Source of the DNA: Phallusia mammillata
Lineage: Eukaryota > Chordata > Ascidiacea > Phlebobranchia > Ascidiidae
NCBI GenBank assembly: GCA_003260075.1
Contig: QLIY01000612.1
Coordinates: 3,786-67,785, forward strand
Direction: 5' to 3'
Length of the DNA: 64,000 nt
This document shows, piece after piece, positions 23,158-35,803 of the stretch (position 1 is its first letter; each line of letters opens with the position of its first letter). The position numbers were made by a program, and so were the translations under genes. Under the pieces are notes generated by a model. The model did no database searches. It saw only the letters and a list, made by a program, of their open reading frames with translations, and had not been told where the DNA came from.

Positions 23158-26100
23158 TTACAAATCAAACTTGCTTGTTTTTTTAGGTGCTCGAAGCCAG
23201 GGTCGATTGATTGCACGCTGCGCCCTTGACTTAAATGGGTCTTTTGGTACAGTAAGTGGTTTACGTTTTGCCTTTGGTTGTTTTGAAATGGTGGCGGTGG
23301 CTTGATCATCGTCACGGCCGCGCTTTTTATGATGAAGAAAATATCTAAACAAAGTTTTCCAAGTCAAGGGGTTCTTAGTCACGGGTACATACTCCATAGG
23401 GCTACGAATTAGGCACCAAAGCAGGAAATAAGAGAATGTAAAGTTTTAGTATGGTTTAAAACTTTTATCGAATATATTAAAACACCGTGAATACGTTAAA
23501 TACTGTTTATTTTTAGGTAATAAGAAATGTCACGAAAGCTTTAAGAGGAATGAGCACAAAAAGCTTAACAACCACTAGTTTAAATGACACAAAACGACCC
23601 AAAACAGTGTCCTTGTGGTTTCCATACCTCGGACATACAGAGGGAACCCAATTGCGAACGTCCCAGTTCAAATTGTTGTGGAAAAAGTCGTGGTGGCGAC
23701 AACAAACATGTTGATGCTTCTTGGAAATTCTCGTCGCTTGCCCGAAGTGGAAATACTCTGTTGTGTGTGTCTGCGAAACCCCAAACATAAACGTCTCGTT
23801 AAATATCAAATCCTATTTTCAAGTAAAATTCGGTGCTTTGAAACATCGTTGATGGTGCAAACCTAATGGTTGTGTCCCTATTTTTAAATTCACTCTTTTA
23901 CGCCCTTTTGTCATTTGCGACAGTGGATTTGAATTACAATTTCAACAAATGATTCTACTTCTTGTTTGTTTTGGGCAGTACAATGCGTGCACTTTTTTCT
24001 AAGTTTCAACAATAACGTGTTTGTTACGCAACAAAGTATTGTTGGTAAACTATAAAGGTGGTTTTCCGTTATATTTTCATTTTATATATTCCATATCCTA
24101 TCAACTTATTATACACACCATTTGACCTACCGACATGATTTTCAGAGAAGGGGGCCCATAATAAATTACTTTCTTCTCACTATAAGATGAACATAAATTC
24201 TCACTATAAGGTTGGCATCCCTGGTTTATAGTAAAAATATGCCAATTCTACCATGCCAAAAGGTACGACAACACTCTTGACTGGGGATTATAATAATCCT
24301 GTGTGGCATTCAGGAGCTGTCGGGTTTATAAAAACAACGTATTCGATAAATCGTTTGGACATGAGCGCATTGAAGGGTCGCGTGCTAATGTTGGTTTTGA
24401 TGATCGAACACCGAAAAAACGACAATGAAAGACAACTTGTGGGAGAAATGTTACCAAAAATGAACGTTGATCACAGATAACCATAGCGCTGATAAATATT
24501 AAAAACACATATATTTTCTGAGTCTAAATAACAGCTTGCAAAAACACGGATTATACACGCGCTGATTAATATTAAAAAAACACATAGATTTTCTTCGTCT
24601 GAAAGGCTGCTTTCAAAGACACGGAATATATACAGGCCTAAAAATGACAACCGACAGGTATCCTGTCCTAATATTTGATACGATGATATTAGATAATTAT
24701 AGCATTAATATTCAAAAGAGCACTTATTTTTTACTTCTAAATATAGCTGCTTGCAAAACAACGGTGTATATACATGCCAAGAAATGACAACCGACCAAGA
24801 CATTGAAGTGCACATATATTTTTTGAAAAATATTATTTCGACGGTTTTGAATGATTTACTAATACATGATTTCTTTACCTTATACTGTGAAATCCAAGCC
24901 CCCAAGCGCGGAATCCACACAAGTGAATCTGGATGTTTTGACACTTCTTTCTTTTCTGTTTGTTGGGGAACCGTTTCATACGCTGTATAATTGGAAATTC
25001 TGCTTGGTTGTCCCAATGACCGAGATTGTGGTGTCTGACGAGGCTTTGAAGTTCCACCACTTGAATGCCATCAAAACAAAAAAGCCACTTATGAATTTAC
25101 GTTGTAAGCAGGATGTATTCTAGCTGAGTTACAAATGTTATAAATACAGGGACAAATTAAATTAAATATTTTTCCAAACTTACTTGTCGTCGTTTGAATT
25201 GAGGTAACGCAAAATGGAGTACTGCTCACATATCTAAAGAAAACGTGACTTTAATATTACGCCATTGCCAGTACAAAAGATGTGGTAGCTATAACCGAGT
25301 AATTGACTACGCCCACATGAAAGAAAACGATTGTAAACATACCAAATTTAGGAGGCTCTTTGAACATATTGAAATTGTTTTATGAAGGTTATAGCATTTG
25401 GTTTGCGGATGTGGAGACCTCCTCACACGAAATTTGCTGGTCTGGGCCGAACTTTTGTCCAATAGAACGCCCGTGGTTACAGGCCATTAATACGCTCTTA
25501 CAATTGAAACCCGCTGTTTCGAGCCTGTTTACCCAACACGCGAAACATGGAACACGCGGCGCAGCAAATGATTTTCCGGGAGCCGTCGGATGCTAAACTT
25601 TGTTTGAAGGACGTGTTTGTCTGGTTATTACTAACAACAGAAGGTCATATTACATAGTCTGGTGTTGCGGCATCACCAACAATTAAACTCAGTGTTTCTA
25701 AAAGTTTTTTGTTTGCCCCAAAGTACACATATGAAATAAGCAAAATTTTCAGGGCGCACTATTGGTTTGAATGTGAAGAACCTATGAAATTCAAGTATTA
25801 TATATATTTTACATTAGCTCAAGGTATACGTGACCATCTTCCAGGATGCACCTTTAAGAACCACTGAATTAAATACTAACTTTTAAAACTTCTGAGTCAT
25901 CATAACCAGGACTGGTCTGATTGCGCTGTCGGATGAATGCATCTCTTAGCAGCTGGTTGTTTGGGTTTCGAGGTGGTTTCGGTGTTGTAACAGTTTCTGG
26001 CGATGGAATCGAGCATACTGGGATAATTTTTGTGCGGTGTCTGTACTTGGCAACAGTGGGTGGAACTTGTAAAGTTGGCAAGTTGTCCTCTTCGCGATAT

Positions 26101-27308
26101 GCCGATAGACGGTAGTCGCATTTCTTTTCTGGTTTAACATAGTTGAACTTAGTAAACGAATAGTTACTCGATTTTCATGCAATTTATTCCAACGGATGAG
26201 CAACAGCACAAAAAGTTTGTAATAACATCTATTGAGAGCAACACAACCTTCCAAATTATCTGAAATTGCGTTTAAGGTGCACATTAGAGTTGTTAACAGG
26301 CCTGAAATTGGAGCCCGAAACCCGGCCCAAACCTGAACCGTTTTTAAGAAGCCTGTTTAGGCCCGAAAGTTTGATTGACAGGCTTATACTTCGAAGCCTC
26401 AGGAAAGACAAACACAATAGACAATTGGTCTTGAGCAAGGCGTTAGGGCTGTTTGACATTAGGTCAGGTCCAGCAAATGGCTACTATAGCTAGGTAATCA
26501 TTTTGTATTAAATACTGACACAAAGTGCAAAGTCCGAAAAGCCCGGTCAAACAACTCTGGTCCACATTATTCTGCGTATTTTCAGGAATAACAGTCGAAC
26601 ACACAAATTCGGTTCATAAATCTCTTCAAAACCAAAGATTCTTACAGTGTTTAAATTATATCAATGACATTGCAAATATGTGGCACTTCCCGCGTTAACA
26701 AAATTCAACTACTGTTTTAATGCGTGCTTACTATTTGCTTGCTCATTTTGTTGCTAACTTACCAGTTGGGAATGCGTTTGTGTATTCAGACCTGCGTATG
26801 TGCGATGGTACTGGTACGTAAACTTGGGATCTTGTTAAGGTTAAATGTAAAAACATTGACCGTGTCGGTACTGTTTGTTATTTCAAGTCAGGTTACGCGG
26901 TTTGGCTTCATTATGAAGGATTACAAGGGGACGCTGTACAAAACCTTTGTTAGACTTTGTATCATAAAGGTAAACTTTTGACAGTTAATTTCGTATTACA
27001 TGTTAAACTTTATGCAGTTGAAATATGTTTCTAGTTGAACACAGTTCTAAAATGCAATTACCTTGTACGTTCTTCTCCTTGTTCATGACTTTGATTGGCG
27101 GTAGCTTATGCTTTTTAAACTTGCTATCCACACTGTTTTCATCTTCGCGTTGCCTCTTGTCTTGTAGCTTAACTAACTGCCGAAGCCGATCAATACTTGG
27201 TAAAGCTACATCATCTGATACTACTACTGCCGCACTGTTGGAAGGCGATACTTGCTGAATGTAGCCAATCCCAACGTCGGGAAGCTTGTTCCGATAAGCG
27301 AGATCCAT
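23158..27308 (-). CDS. Gene X: unrecognised basic protein of about 370 residues
   Basis: No family recognised. Six exons splice with fully consistent phases: 27308-27062, 26128-25881, 25233-25184, 25059-24879, 23770-23628, 23401-23158, giving 370 residues from MDLAYRNKLP to APKKTSKFDL. The phases made the frame choice in the fifth exon, where two frames are open. Features visible: a charged segment LQDKRQREDENS followed by basic KFKKHKLPP near residue 65; a proline-rich middle; a Trp-rich stretch (SLVWIPRLGAWISQ); a Cys/His cluster HQHVCCRHHDFFHNN; and a very basic C-terminus (KAKRKPLTVPKDPF). No signal peptide or membrane segment. The Cys/His cluster could bind metal, but spacing matches no finger I know. 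The open frame continues upstream of 27308, so an earlier start is possible. Confidence 0.58.
24240..24700. other. Non-coding intron sequence with small direct repeats
   Basis: This lies inside the large fourth intron of gene X (minus strand). It contains short imperfect repeats such as GCTGATNAATATTAAAAACACATA at about 24490 and 24560. The plus-strand frame at 24253-24480 has no codon or splice support. Confidence 0.35.
26280..26560. repeat. Dispersed repeat with CCCGAAACCCGGCCC-type motif
   Basis: Sequence rich in GCCCGAAACCCGGCCC / GGCCCGAAAGTTTGATTGACAG motifs. Related motifs occur near 43530-43745, 43840-43905 and 55310-55620, which identifies a dispersed family. Ends were not determined. 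Confidence 0.5.
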
Positions 27309-28833
27309 GTTTTGGCAGCGATAACAACAGGAACGTTCAGTATCGAATGCTTGGCAAGCCACGTATGGGAGGAGATGTCGCTCAGCCGAACGAGTTTGGA
27401 GCGAAACGATCGACAGGAACATACGAATGATTTGCGGCCAGGTTTCGGTGACGCTACGACAGAACGCGCCCTTTTGTGGTTCGACCGACGTACAATAACG
27501 CAAATCTAAAATCCACATGGAACCAATGTCCGGTCGTGAGTAAGGCAAATAATAAAGTTGTGGTAACCCGGCGACAAAAACGTGCTGCGGTTTAATGGAA
27601 CGGTTATACATGCTTTTAAACTTATAGTTTTGGCGTAATTGTATTTTGTTGGGTAGGGCTTTTGATAAAGCGTTTGCCTGCAATTGAATGCTGTTATAAG
27701 ACTATGTCATAGGTTAATCCGACCACATTCTCTTTGTAACAATTTAAATAGGTTTACACGCACAGCGGTAATGAGTACGTGTTGTAATTGATTGCTACAG
27801 ATGTTTGGCTTTGAACATAACATTACTTACCTTTTGGAGGCAATAAATGCATGTTAGAATCTTGATCAAAGCGAAACTATAACTAGTAAACTATATAGTG
27901 AATACATTTTATTGTAAAAAAATAATGTAGTTACCGTTGTTTTGTCAAGTCGGCGTCGTTAGTGTTCCTATTTGCAGAACCTCCTTGTTAAGTTTACGAA
28001 TAGCTATGTATGCTTTATGTTCCGAAACTCAGTGTTCCATGTAAAACTGAAATCCTGTGTATTGTTGGCATACTCGGTGGATTAATTGCAGGGTTGACAA
28101 TTCTACCTATACCGTTCATCACTAGTCGATATAGCTTCAAACCAAGTATCAGTTATAATTTTTTTTCTTATACCAGTCATGTCATGTATGGTTGAAGACA
28201 CAAAAGGGCGAACACAAGATATTGCACAACATTGATTAAAGCGTTCTATAAGTAAAACGTGCCGTTTCTGAGGCAAGGTGGCGTTCATTAAGCAAGGCGG
28301 TTTCACACAACACAGTACATGCACGGTATGCTGAAGAATTTCCAAAGACCACAACTAAAGAAATCGCCAATCGTTAAAAAACACTGCTTGACGACACTTT
28401 GCAATAAATATAAAACATGTGCAATGGAAAAGAATGAATGAATGATTTTTCACTAATGTCCGTACTCATATCACACAGAGAAAGATATGATGTAAGTCAT
28501 TGGCTTTGTGGCAACATCATGCTTTTGTTTTCAACCGGAAATGAACTTGAATTGCCTTTCTCTGATGCAATCAAACTTTAATCATTCCGGATATTTTACC
28601 ACAATGATTGCGTGCGTTGTGGCGAATATGATGTTGTGCTTGTGAGAAATGTCACTTCTGTGAATTTGGTTTCGTTCGATAACAAGGTTCGATTTTTCCG
28701 GGTAAGAACCGGTTTATCGACGCGTCCAACATCTCACCGTAAATGCTGACTGAAACTCTTGCGTTGCTCTTTCTTCCGTTGCAACAAAGAACCTGTGATA
28801 GGTCATATGGTGTTATCGCTTAGTCAAAAGACG
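27309..28833. other. Stretch without a supported gene
   Basis: Open frames on the minus strand up to 27683 continue the gene X frame but without an evident signal or motif; they may be 5' UTR or an extended N-terminus. Beyond that I see only AT-rich sequence with no recognisable exon. Confidence 0.35.
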
Positions 28834-29673
28834 TCATTTCTCGTCATTGTCCCGTTTTAAAGATGCACCGTTTGCCATAGTGAGTTTATTGCGCAACGAA
28901 TGCGATACGTTAGCCAAGTTGATCGTTTCGTCAATCACCACACGTTGCACGCTGTCACACTGACTCAGCAGCTTTGGGAAACACAAGTTCGAATTGCCGG
29001 TAACCGACAGTTCCTCGAGCTCCTTCAGCTGCACAATTTCCTGTCCTAGAGTCACCAAATGATTGTCGTCCAAATGCAGGTGCGTGAGTTTGATGAGCGA
29101 AAAGACCGGCGGTGGCACGTGCTTCAGACCGCATGCATTCAGTGCCAGTTTTTGCAGATTCCACAGGCAGCAAATGCTGTCGTCAATTTCAATACCCTCG
29201 TTGCCGCCAAGTGCAAGAACTGCAAGTTTGGTCAAATGCGTCACTTCGACCGGTAGTGACGTCAGACCACACCAACCCAGATCGAGCCACGTGACATTTG
29301 TAAGCTTTCGCAGAGGCGAGAAACTTGTCAACTCAGGCATGTTGCCCAAACCGAGAACCTGAAGTTTATGCAAATTGGTCCAGCAGTTGGGTATAGCGGT
29401 GAGCCCGCAGCCCCACATATTGATTGCCTGTAGGTCCTCTAACTTTCCTAATATATCAGCCTTTCTCATTTCAGGGTTGTTGTTAAAACTGACTGCTTGC
29501 ACATCTCGGAATGCATAGTACTCAATTTCAGCAATTGCCGGTGGGACACCGTCCAACTCGCAGTCATCCAAGTCCAAGGTCTCTAGGCTGAGGTTAGGCA
29601 CATTGTCCAGTTCCCATTCGAGCAGCTCAAAATGCTTAAGCAGAGCGTACATATTCCATTTTTCGACGTCCAT
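28834..29673 (-). CDS. Leucine-rich-repeat protein, single exon
   Basis: A 279-residue intronless ORF. From about residue 28 it consists of LRRs of 22-24 residues with the pattern LxxLxLxxCxLxxLP: LETLDLDDCELDGVPP, LQAINMWGCGLTAIPN, VTWLDLGWCGLTSLPVEV, LQKLALNACGLKHVPP, LTHLHLDDNHLVTLG and LEELSVTGNSNLCFP. The repeats with a Cys in place of Asn alternate with longer degenerate ones (LQVLGLGNMPELTSF), much as in short intracellular SDS22- or Ras-suppressor-like LRR proteins. There is no signal peptide or transmembrane segment, so it is probably cytosolic, and it would act by protein binding. Being intronless among intron-rich neighbours, it may derive from a retrocopy. Function unknown. Confidence 0.8.
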   Translation of the reverse strand: MDVEKWNMYALLKHFELLEWELDNVPNLSLETLDLDDCELDGVPPAIAEIEYYAFRDVQAVSFNNNPEMRKADILGKLEDLQAINMWGCGLTAIPNCWTNLHKLQVLGLGNMPELTSFSPLRKLTNVTWLDLGWCGLTSLPVEVTHLTKLAVLALGGNEGIEIDDSICCLWNLQKLALNACGLKHVPPPVFSLIKLTHLHLDDNHLVTLGQEIVQLKELEELSVTGNSNLCFPKLLSQCDSVQRVVIDETINLANVSHSLRNKLTMANGASLKRDNDEK

Positions 29674-32607
29674 CAGTTCGTCTTTGTGTTAGGATACACT
29701 ATACCTAAAACAGCTACAGTCTTTTGAATAGAGAAATACGAGAGTACGGTTCAGGGTTGTAATATGAATGCTGTGCGCAGCATATAGTGTCGGACGAAGC
29801 AGGAAATTGTTTGCTTTCCTGGTTTAAACGCGCTTCAGTCACGTGGCCTATTTTCTAGTTAGCAATGTGCAGTTGATTGATTTGTAAATGCGTTTCGGTA
29901 AAGTCTCCCTGTCACGTTTTGGCTGCCTCGGTTAGGTTCTCTGAATCCAATGCATTTTAAAAGTAAATTATAAAGCCATTTGATCAATCATAGGTTTGCA
30001 CAACTTAGCTTCGTTTAAAATTATTAATTTTGCAGCTTTAAGGCGAAAAATACTCTTGGGGAGAAACCGTAAGGGAGGTGGCATGGCTGAAAAACGTTGT
30101 TTATACATTTTTCTCTATTCAATAAAACATGTCACATATCAACGTGTGTTAACCTTCATACGCATACGTTTTTTACTTACACGGTCAATCAATTGTAATA
30201 ATCCACGTAAGCTTATCTGCTAGCACTGCAAGTCATGAGTGATTCTGACCTTTGCTTAACTACTGCACGAACCCCTAAACGGGCGTTTCCAGTCCTGCTT
30301 GCACCATTTCGTCCTTACTTGATCGTTTTAGCACTACTATAGGCTTACGTGCGTGTGATTAGTCACTTCGCCGTTCGTGGTTGTGCAGCACAAGGTGGAA
30401 GTCCCTCTGCCGATCACTTCTACCGTAAACACAAGCGCGGATGCCCTCCACGATTTAAAGCAGCATTTTTCAAAACAAAACGCAACGTCTGACGATTTCG
30501 GCTAAAACGCTGCGACGTCAATACGCGTTTGGGCAACAGACAACAAATGCACCAACGCCAAAAACGTGGCGACTAGGCTAAAAACCAAGCGTTTCACGTC
30601 TGGAAGCGTACATGGCCCAGATAACGCCCTGGAACACGGCCTTTCGAACGTCTTTTTCTTCATTGAAAACCTTGATACGTCATTTGTCTGACCTGACTTC
30701 CTCTATTCGGTTGCTATGGTGAAGTGACTTGATCGTAAATCGAGAACTGAGAATGAACCATAGGATCATGTGTGAAGGCAAACTGGATTATCTCGGTATT
30801 TTCGACCAACAGCAAACGTTTTCTTGCTTTTGGAAACTTATTCGAAGGGTGAAGTGAGTTTCAAACGAGCCTGCTTTCTCCACCCTTGGGAAGCACTTCA
30901 GCGTTTTTGAACAAATAATTGATGGTCGTTGAAGTCAATTGCAATAACTTGTAGCCTGTTGCGACTGTTTCTAAAAAACTCTTCTAAAACGTCTCTAAAC
31001 GTCTAAAATCTCTAAAACGTACTTCTTGAGTGTAAATTTGCCGATCATGCACAAGGCTTACGGGCTACACAAGTCTGTGGAGAAAAAAGTAAAGCACACG
31101 ACACAAGCATATGCGAAACGCAACCGCCGATGTCCACATGATTTTCAGGCTTACCAGATGACATTGCGGTGAGAAAATTACACGCGACAGTTGAAGAGTA
31201 CAAAGCGAATAACGACAGGTTTAAGGTGCCGCATGCCAATAACCATTGTTGATTAGGATTGATTTTTTTTAACCAACAATAAAAACCATCGCAAAACCAA
31301 TTTTGATTGATTTTGCCTTGCGCTGGTAGACTGGTTCATTATTTTTTACAAACACAAATAGAAAGTGATTTCATGTATTTTTAGAGCAACGTTTCTTCAG
31401 ACTAAAGAAAAAAGTTAGGCTGCCATGCCGTTCTTAAACCATTGGTTTTTGAAATCGTTATATTCCAAAATTATTCAATCATTCGCGATTTTAGAAAGCC
31501 GCAAAACTAGGTTACTATGTTTAAGAAAAAGTTGCTTACAAAACAATTATTGTGTTAATTGCAATAAAAGCAGCCTGCGGAGAACGAAAAAGGGTAGATA
31601 GATTTGCGCATAATTTGTTGAGCACTGTGTTTGGATATCACAGTTTATTCTCGATCTTTTATCGCTTCCAATGTGTTGTAGAGTTGACGTGCCATTCCAC
31701 TGGAAATTGTTGACTTGGCAGTCATTATGATAATCCTGTACCGCCAACTCAGAGATTTTGAATACCATTTGCATGTTCTTTGAAGCCTGTGTTATCGATA
31801 AACACGAAAATGCCGTGAAATTCTCCCTTTAGCGCTTTCCGTCTGGGTTACTCGAGCGCGTCAATTCTGACGAAAACGACAGGTCTTGTTCCATTTGGGT
31901 TGATATTTCATTGCTGTAACGAGGTATTTGCATATAAGTGTCTTAACTAATGTCATTTGTTGCCAAAGGCAAGAAATAGACCATTGATATGACTTTTAGA
32001 CACATGCCAGTTTTATCTATTGATCTTAAACTGTTTATTGTCTTCATGTAAATCACGTTTTTGCTAACAGCCTACAATACTCGAGTGAAATACATTGCAA
32101 TTTTTTACAGCATACACTACAAAGTGCAAGTTATATAGCTTACGACATGCGTAGCAGTTAAGCACGCGAAAAAGAGTAAGTCACAACTCACAACACATGT
32201 TTGCAAACGGCAATGCAATATTTACGTCCCAGCCGATATAAAGTGGTATATAATCTTACCCACCGCGTAGCTACCTGCTGCGCTTCTGATTGTAAAACCA
32301 ATACTACAACTAATCAAATTGATTGTAAAACTAAGTGTGTTTTTCCATGAAAGTTTAACATACGGTTTTGTTTGAGGCACGAACTTTGTGATAGACCTCC
32401 CCCCCCCCCCATTGATATGACTTTTAGACACATGCCAGTTTTATCTATTGATCTTAGACTGTTTATTGTCTTCATGTAAATCACGTTTTTGCTAATAGCC
32501 TACAATACTCGAGTGAAATACATTGCAATTTTTACAGCATACACTACAAAGTGCAAGTTATATAGCCTACGACATGCGTAGCAGTTAAGCACGCGAAAAA
32601 GAGTAAG

Positions 32608-32700
<93 letters not shown>

Positions 32701-33894
32701 TACCCTCTACCGCCGTTGTATCACACAGCAGGAATAGTGACGTCACATTTTCCATTTTAAACGAACCGGGCTTCTCAAGAAGTAAAGTTTTGACATTATT
32801 GTTGTCCCAACCGAGTTGCTGAAAAATAGCTGAATATAGTGTAAGTCTACTTGCTCATTAAATACATCGAAGGTGTTTTTAAGGGTACCATAACAACATA
32901 ATTAAGTTAAAATGAAACTAATATTTGTGATCACGGATGCAGAGTCGTATTAATTAGGTATAGATTATGTCGGAATTTCTAAGAATACTAAAAATCGAAT
33001 CTATTTCATCTGCCTCGCAAAGTCATACTGTGTTAACAAGGCCATTCCGCTTCCAGAGTTTAAATTTGCTTTGTGACCATTTTTAGCAAGTTTTTGCTGT
33101 TTTGGTAAAGTTTTTTTGGCGTCTAAACCAAAATAACCAACTTTAAGGTGTCGCACCTCTAGCAACACTGTTCGTTATGTAGTTTATCACGTGCCGAGAC
33201 TTGTCAAAAGTTTGCNAATTTCTAAGGATACTAAAAATCGAATCTATTTCATCTGCCTCACGAAGTCATACTGTGTTAACGAGGCCATTCCGCTTCCAGA
33301 GTTTAAATTTGCTTTGTGGCCATTTTTAGCAAGTTTTTGCTGTTTTGGTAAAGTTTTTTTGGCGTCTAAACCTAAATAACCAACTTTAAGGTGTCGCACC
33401 TCTAGCAACACTGTTCGTTATGTAGTTTATCACGTGCCGAGACTTGTCAAAAGTTTGCCAGCCCTCCAAAAAACATGCTAAAGTCGAAGTATATGGTTCT
33501 TCCACTTGTAGAATTTATAAATTTCAACAGTACTGAATAATAAGCAACTACACTATTGGGCAAACGTTAGTGTGTTTATTTGTCATACAACAATCATAAA
33601 TGCAGCTGTGAGACATTAAACAAAGTTGGTTCAGTTTTTGTGTTTTGTATATTATGGTTTTAAGTACCGTTATTACAAGGTGTTACACTTTTAGAAGTGC
33701 ATGAATATCTTTCTCCCATATTTTAACCACCTTTCAATAACTGGTAGCAGTATACAAATGTTTTGCATTGATACTTTGTATGCTTAAAAAACAGCTGTGC
33801 ATTAGGTTAGTTCAATGTACAAAAACACTGTTGAAAACAAAACGGCAAGCACTTTTTTTGAAAAATGAAATATTTTTCTGGTAGTCCATTTTCA
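29674..33894. other. Gene-poor 4.2 kb with two duplicated blocks
   Basis: No exon could be supported on either strand. Two duplications mark assembly joins. The segment 31983-32187 recurs at 32411-32607, bounded by C runs at 32400-32410 and 32608-32700. The segment from about 32978 to 33215 recurs at 33217-33459 with a single n at 33216 between them. A short run of ACGTCTCTAAA-like repeats lies near 30985-31020. Confidence 0.5.
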
Positions 33895-34758
33895 CTATGG
33901 ATTCAAAAGAGCTGCCTCCTTGTTTTTAAAAATTTGATCCACTTTGGACACATAATGTTGATTATACAACTTCAGTTGTTCCGAAAGGTTTTTTTTCACA
34001 TCAACACTGACACCTTCAAGTGCAAATGTTGAATTTGTAAGTTGAGTTACCATGGTGTGTAAATCCGATTTGCAAACACCAACCCGTGCTTTAACTTTTT
34101 TTACAAGGTCTCTTCGATATTCAGCAGTTGCCTGAGAAACTTGAACTTTAATTATCGAACCAGTCACAGACAAGTTGATGTTTGATAAACTATCTTGTAA
34201 TGCAGATTTTATCTGTGGAATTAACTCAGGATATGCGTACATGTCAATTGTGATAAGCCTTGGTGAAGCCTTTACTATCAGCCCTACATCACTTAAGTTT
34301 ACATGTTCATTATCAACAGTTACAGCAATTTGTTCAAAGACTGAAAGATCTCCACCAATCCTGAAGTTTTTTGACAAATCATCTTGAAGCTGCTGAACAA
34401 TTTCTTTGAGATTATTTTCAAAGGTTATCAAATCAACATACTCTTCAACATCTCTAGGGTTCACAATCTGCTTAAATTTATCAGCAGCTGCCTTTCCTTT
34501 TTTACTTTTCCAAACTGCACAGGATACAGAGAACAACCTTTGATTTTCGACCTTCTTTAAAGCATCAGCTTGAAGGAAACATTGAGTATTTCTGTGCAAC
34601 AAATGTTGACCAATGTTTGACTGTAGGCATGCATTTACGCAAGGATTTGGTTGTGTTAAGTATCTTAAATTGTTGAAAAACAAACGTGTCAACCTTGGGA
34701 TCATTTCTAATACAGATTGACCATTGAAAGTTTTACTACAAAATAGCCTGGAAAACAT
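33895..34758 (-). CDS. MRRF: Mitochondrial ribosome recycling factor
   Basis: Releases mitochondrial ribosomes from mRNA after termination, together with EF-G2. A single-exon ORF of 287 residues from MFSRLFCSKT. The first 95 or so residues, rich in Arg, Asn, Leu and lacking acidic stretches, serve as mitochondrial targeting sequence, ending with the basic WKSKKGKAAADKFKQIV. The RRF domain follows: helix with EEYVDLITFENNLKEIVQQL, the beta segment VGLIVKASPRLITIDMYAYP, then IKSALQDSLSNINLSVTGSI. The C-terminal helix AEYRRDLVKKVKARVGVCKS corresponds to the bacterial TEERRKDLVK region. Length and domain order match animal MRRF (human 262). No intron is seen, unlike vertebrates. Confidence 0.93.
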   Translation of the reverse strand: MFSRLFCSKTFNGQSVLEMIPRLTRLFFNNLRYLTQPNPCVNACLQSNIGQHLLHRNTQCFLQADALKKVENQRLFSVSCAVWKSKKGKAAADKFKQIVNPRDVEEYVDLITFENNLKEIVQQLQDDLSKNFRIGGDLSVFEQIAVTVDNEHVNLSDVGLIVKASPRLITIDMYAYPELIPQIKSALQDSLSNINLSVTGSIIKVQVSQATAEYRRDLVKKVKARVGVCKSDLHTMVTQLTNSTFALEGVSVDVKKNLSEQLKLYNQHYVSKVDQIFKNKEAALLNP

Positions 34759-35213
34759 TTTCCCTATTATATGATACTGGGCAAACCAAAAAGATGTAAT
34801 TGTAGATAAAACTTAAACTGGTGTGCTCATGCAACACTTGAAATTACAAAGATGATGACTAGAGTAACTGTCGATCGTTTATGTCTAAATTTATTGCCAT
34901 TGTTTAACAATTTTCCCGTTTCAGTCATCAACAGCAGGCTCAGTCATGCGTGAATATTCAGGAAAAATCCCCTAACTAATGTTAAGCCTTCAAAAATAAT
35001 ATTTTGCCTCGACAAAAGGTGTGTCTATTTGTAGTAAACACATATAAATAAGGGATCAAAATATTTAAAAGTGTTACATACCCATATATTGTTTTTTAAC
35101 GTGTTAGTGTACCGAATTGTTTTTGTACGCTAATGAGAAAAATCACAAAATGCTTGGGATTGATTTGTCATTGCCACTAGCAGCAGCAAAGACAAATAAT
35201 TTACGCAAGCAAA
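34759..35213. promoter_or_regulatory. Shared upstream region of MRRF and TMEM234
   Basis: About 455 bases lie between the divergent start codons, so both promoters must lie here or the 5' UTRs are very short. No TATA box stands out. This is assigned by position only. Confidence 0.4.
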
Positions 35214-35802
35214 ATGCTGCATGAGCTTGGTTTGCTGTTTTTAACTTCCATGTGCTGGGGAATTACCAATCCATATTTGAAACGCGGTGGGTCGGGAATT
35301 GAAAATCAGAATGGTATTGTAGCAAAACTGTGGTTCATTTTGTGCAACTGGAAATGCGTTGCACCACTCCTTATTAACCAGTTTGGATCAGTTTTTTACT
35401 TCTTTGCATTGTCAATCACAGGTCAGTATCTTTCCCTAAATGTTTTAAAAATAGTTTTTTATTGTTGTAAGTAATAAGTATCCTATTCCACAAAGTACTC
35501 TAGTCTGCTAAGTCTCTTAATCAATACTCATGTATTGTAATAGTGTAGCTCAACAAGTTGGTTTATAAGTTGCTTTTTGTTGTAGAACTATCATTAGCTG
35601 TGCCAGTTGCAAACTCTTTAACTCTTACATTGACTACTATTACTGGATACTGGCTGGGTGAAAAATTTAAAGCAGGTAATGCTATTGTGAAATACAGTTG
35701 TTGTCACATAAGGCCAAATAATTACATGTACATGCAGCCCAGTTACTTGGCGCCGGACTAATTCTTGTTGGTGTTTGTCTTTGTGTTCTTGCCAAGTCCT
35801 AA
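35214..35802 (+). CDS. TMEM234: TMEM234, EamA/DMT-like small membrane protein
   Basis: Small four-helix membrane protein of the drug/metabolite-transporter-like superfamily; the vertebrate protein is linked to kidney filtration-barrier integrity, biochemical activity unknown. Three exons, 35214-35421, 35586-35675 and 35738-35802, give 120 residues. Helix 1 ends in SMCWGITNPYLKRGG, matching the family WGxTxPxLKR motif; next PLLINQFGSVFYFFAL, the conserved ELSLAVPVANSLTLTLT, and the last helix LLGAGLILVGVCLCVLAKS. Phases fit at each join. Its stop TAA (35800-35802) is one base before the NR2C2AP start in the same exon, so one transcript must carry both. Confidence 0.9.
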
Positions 35803-35803
35803 A

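Noticed and set aside
24253..24480. A 75-residue plus-strand frame
   Set aside because: It lies within a gene X intron and shows no motif, splice site or homologue that I know.
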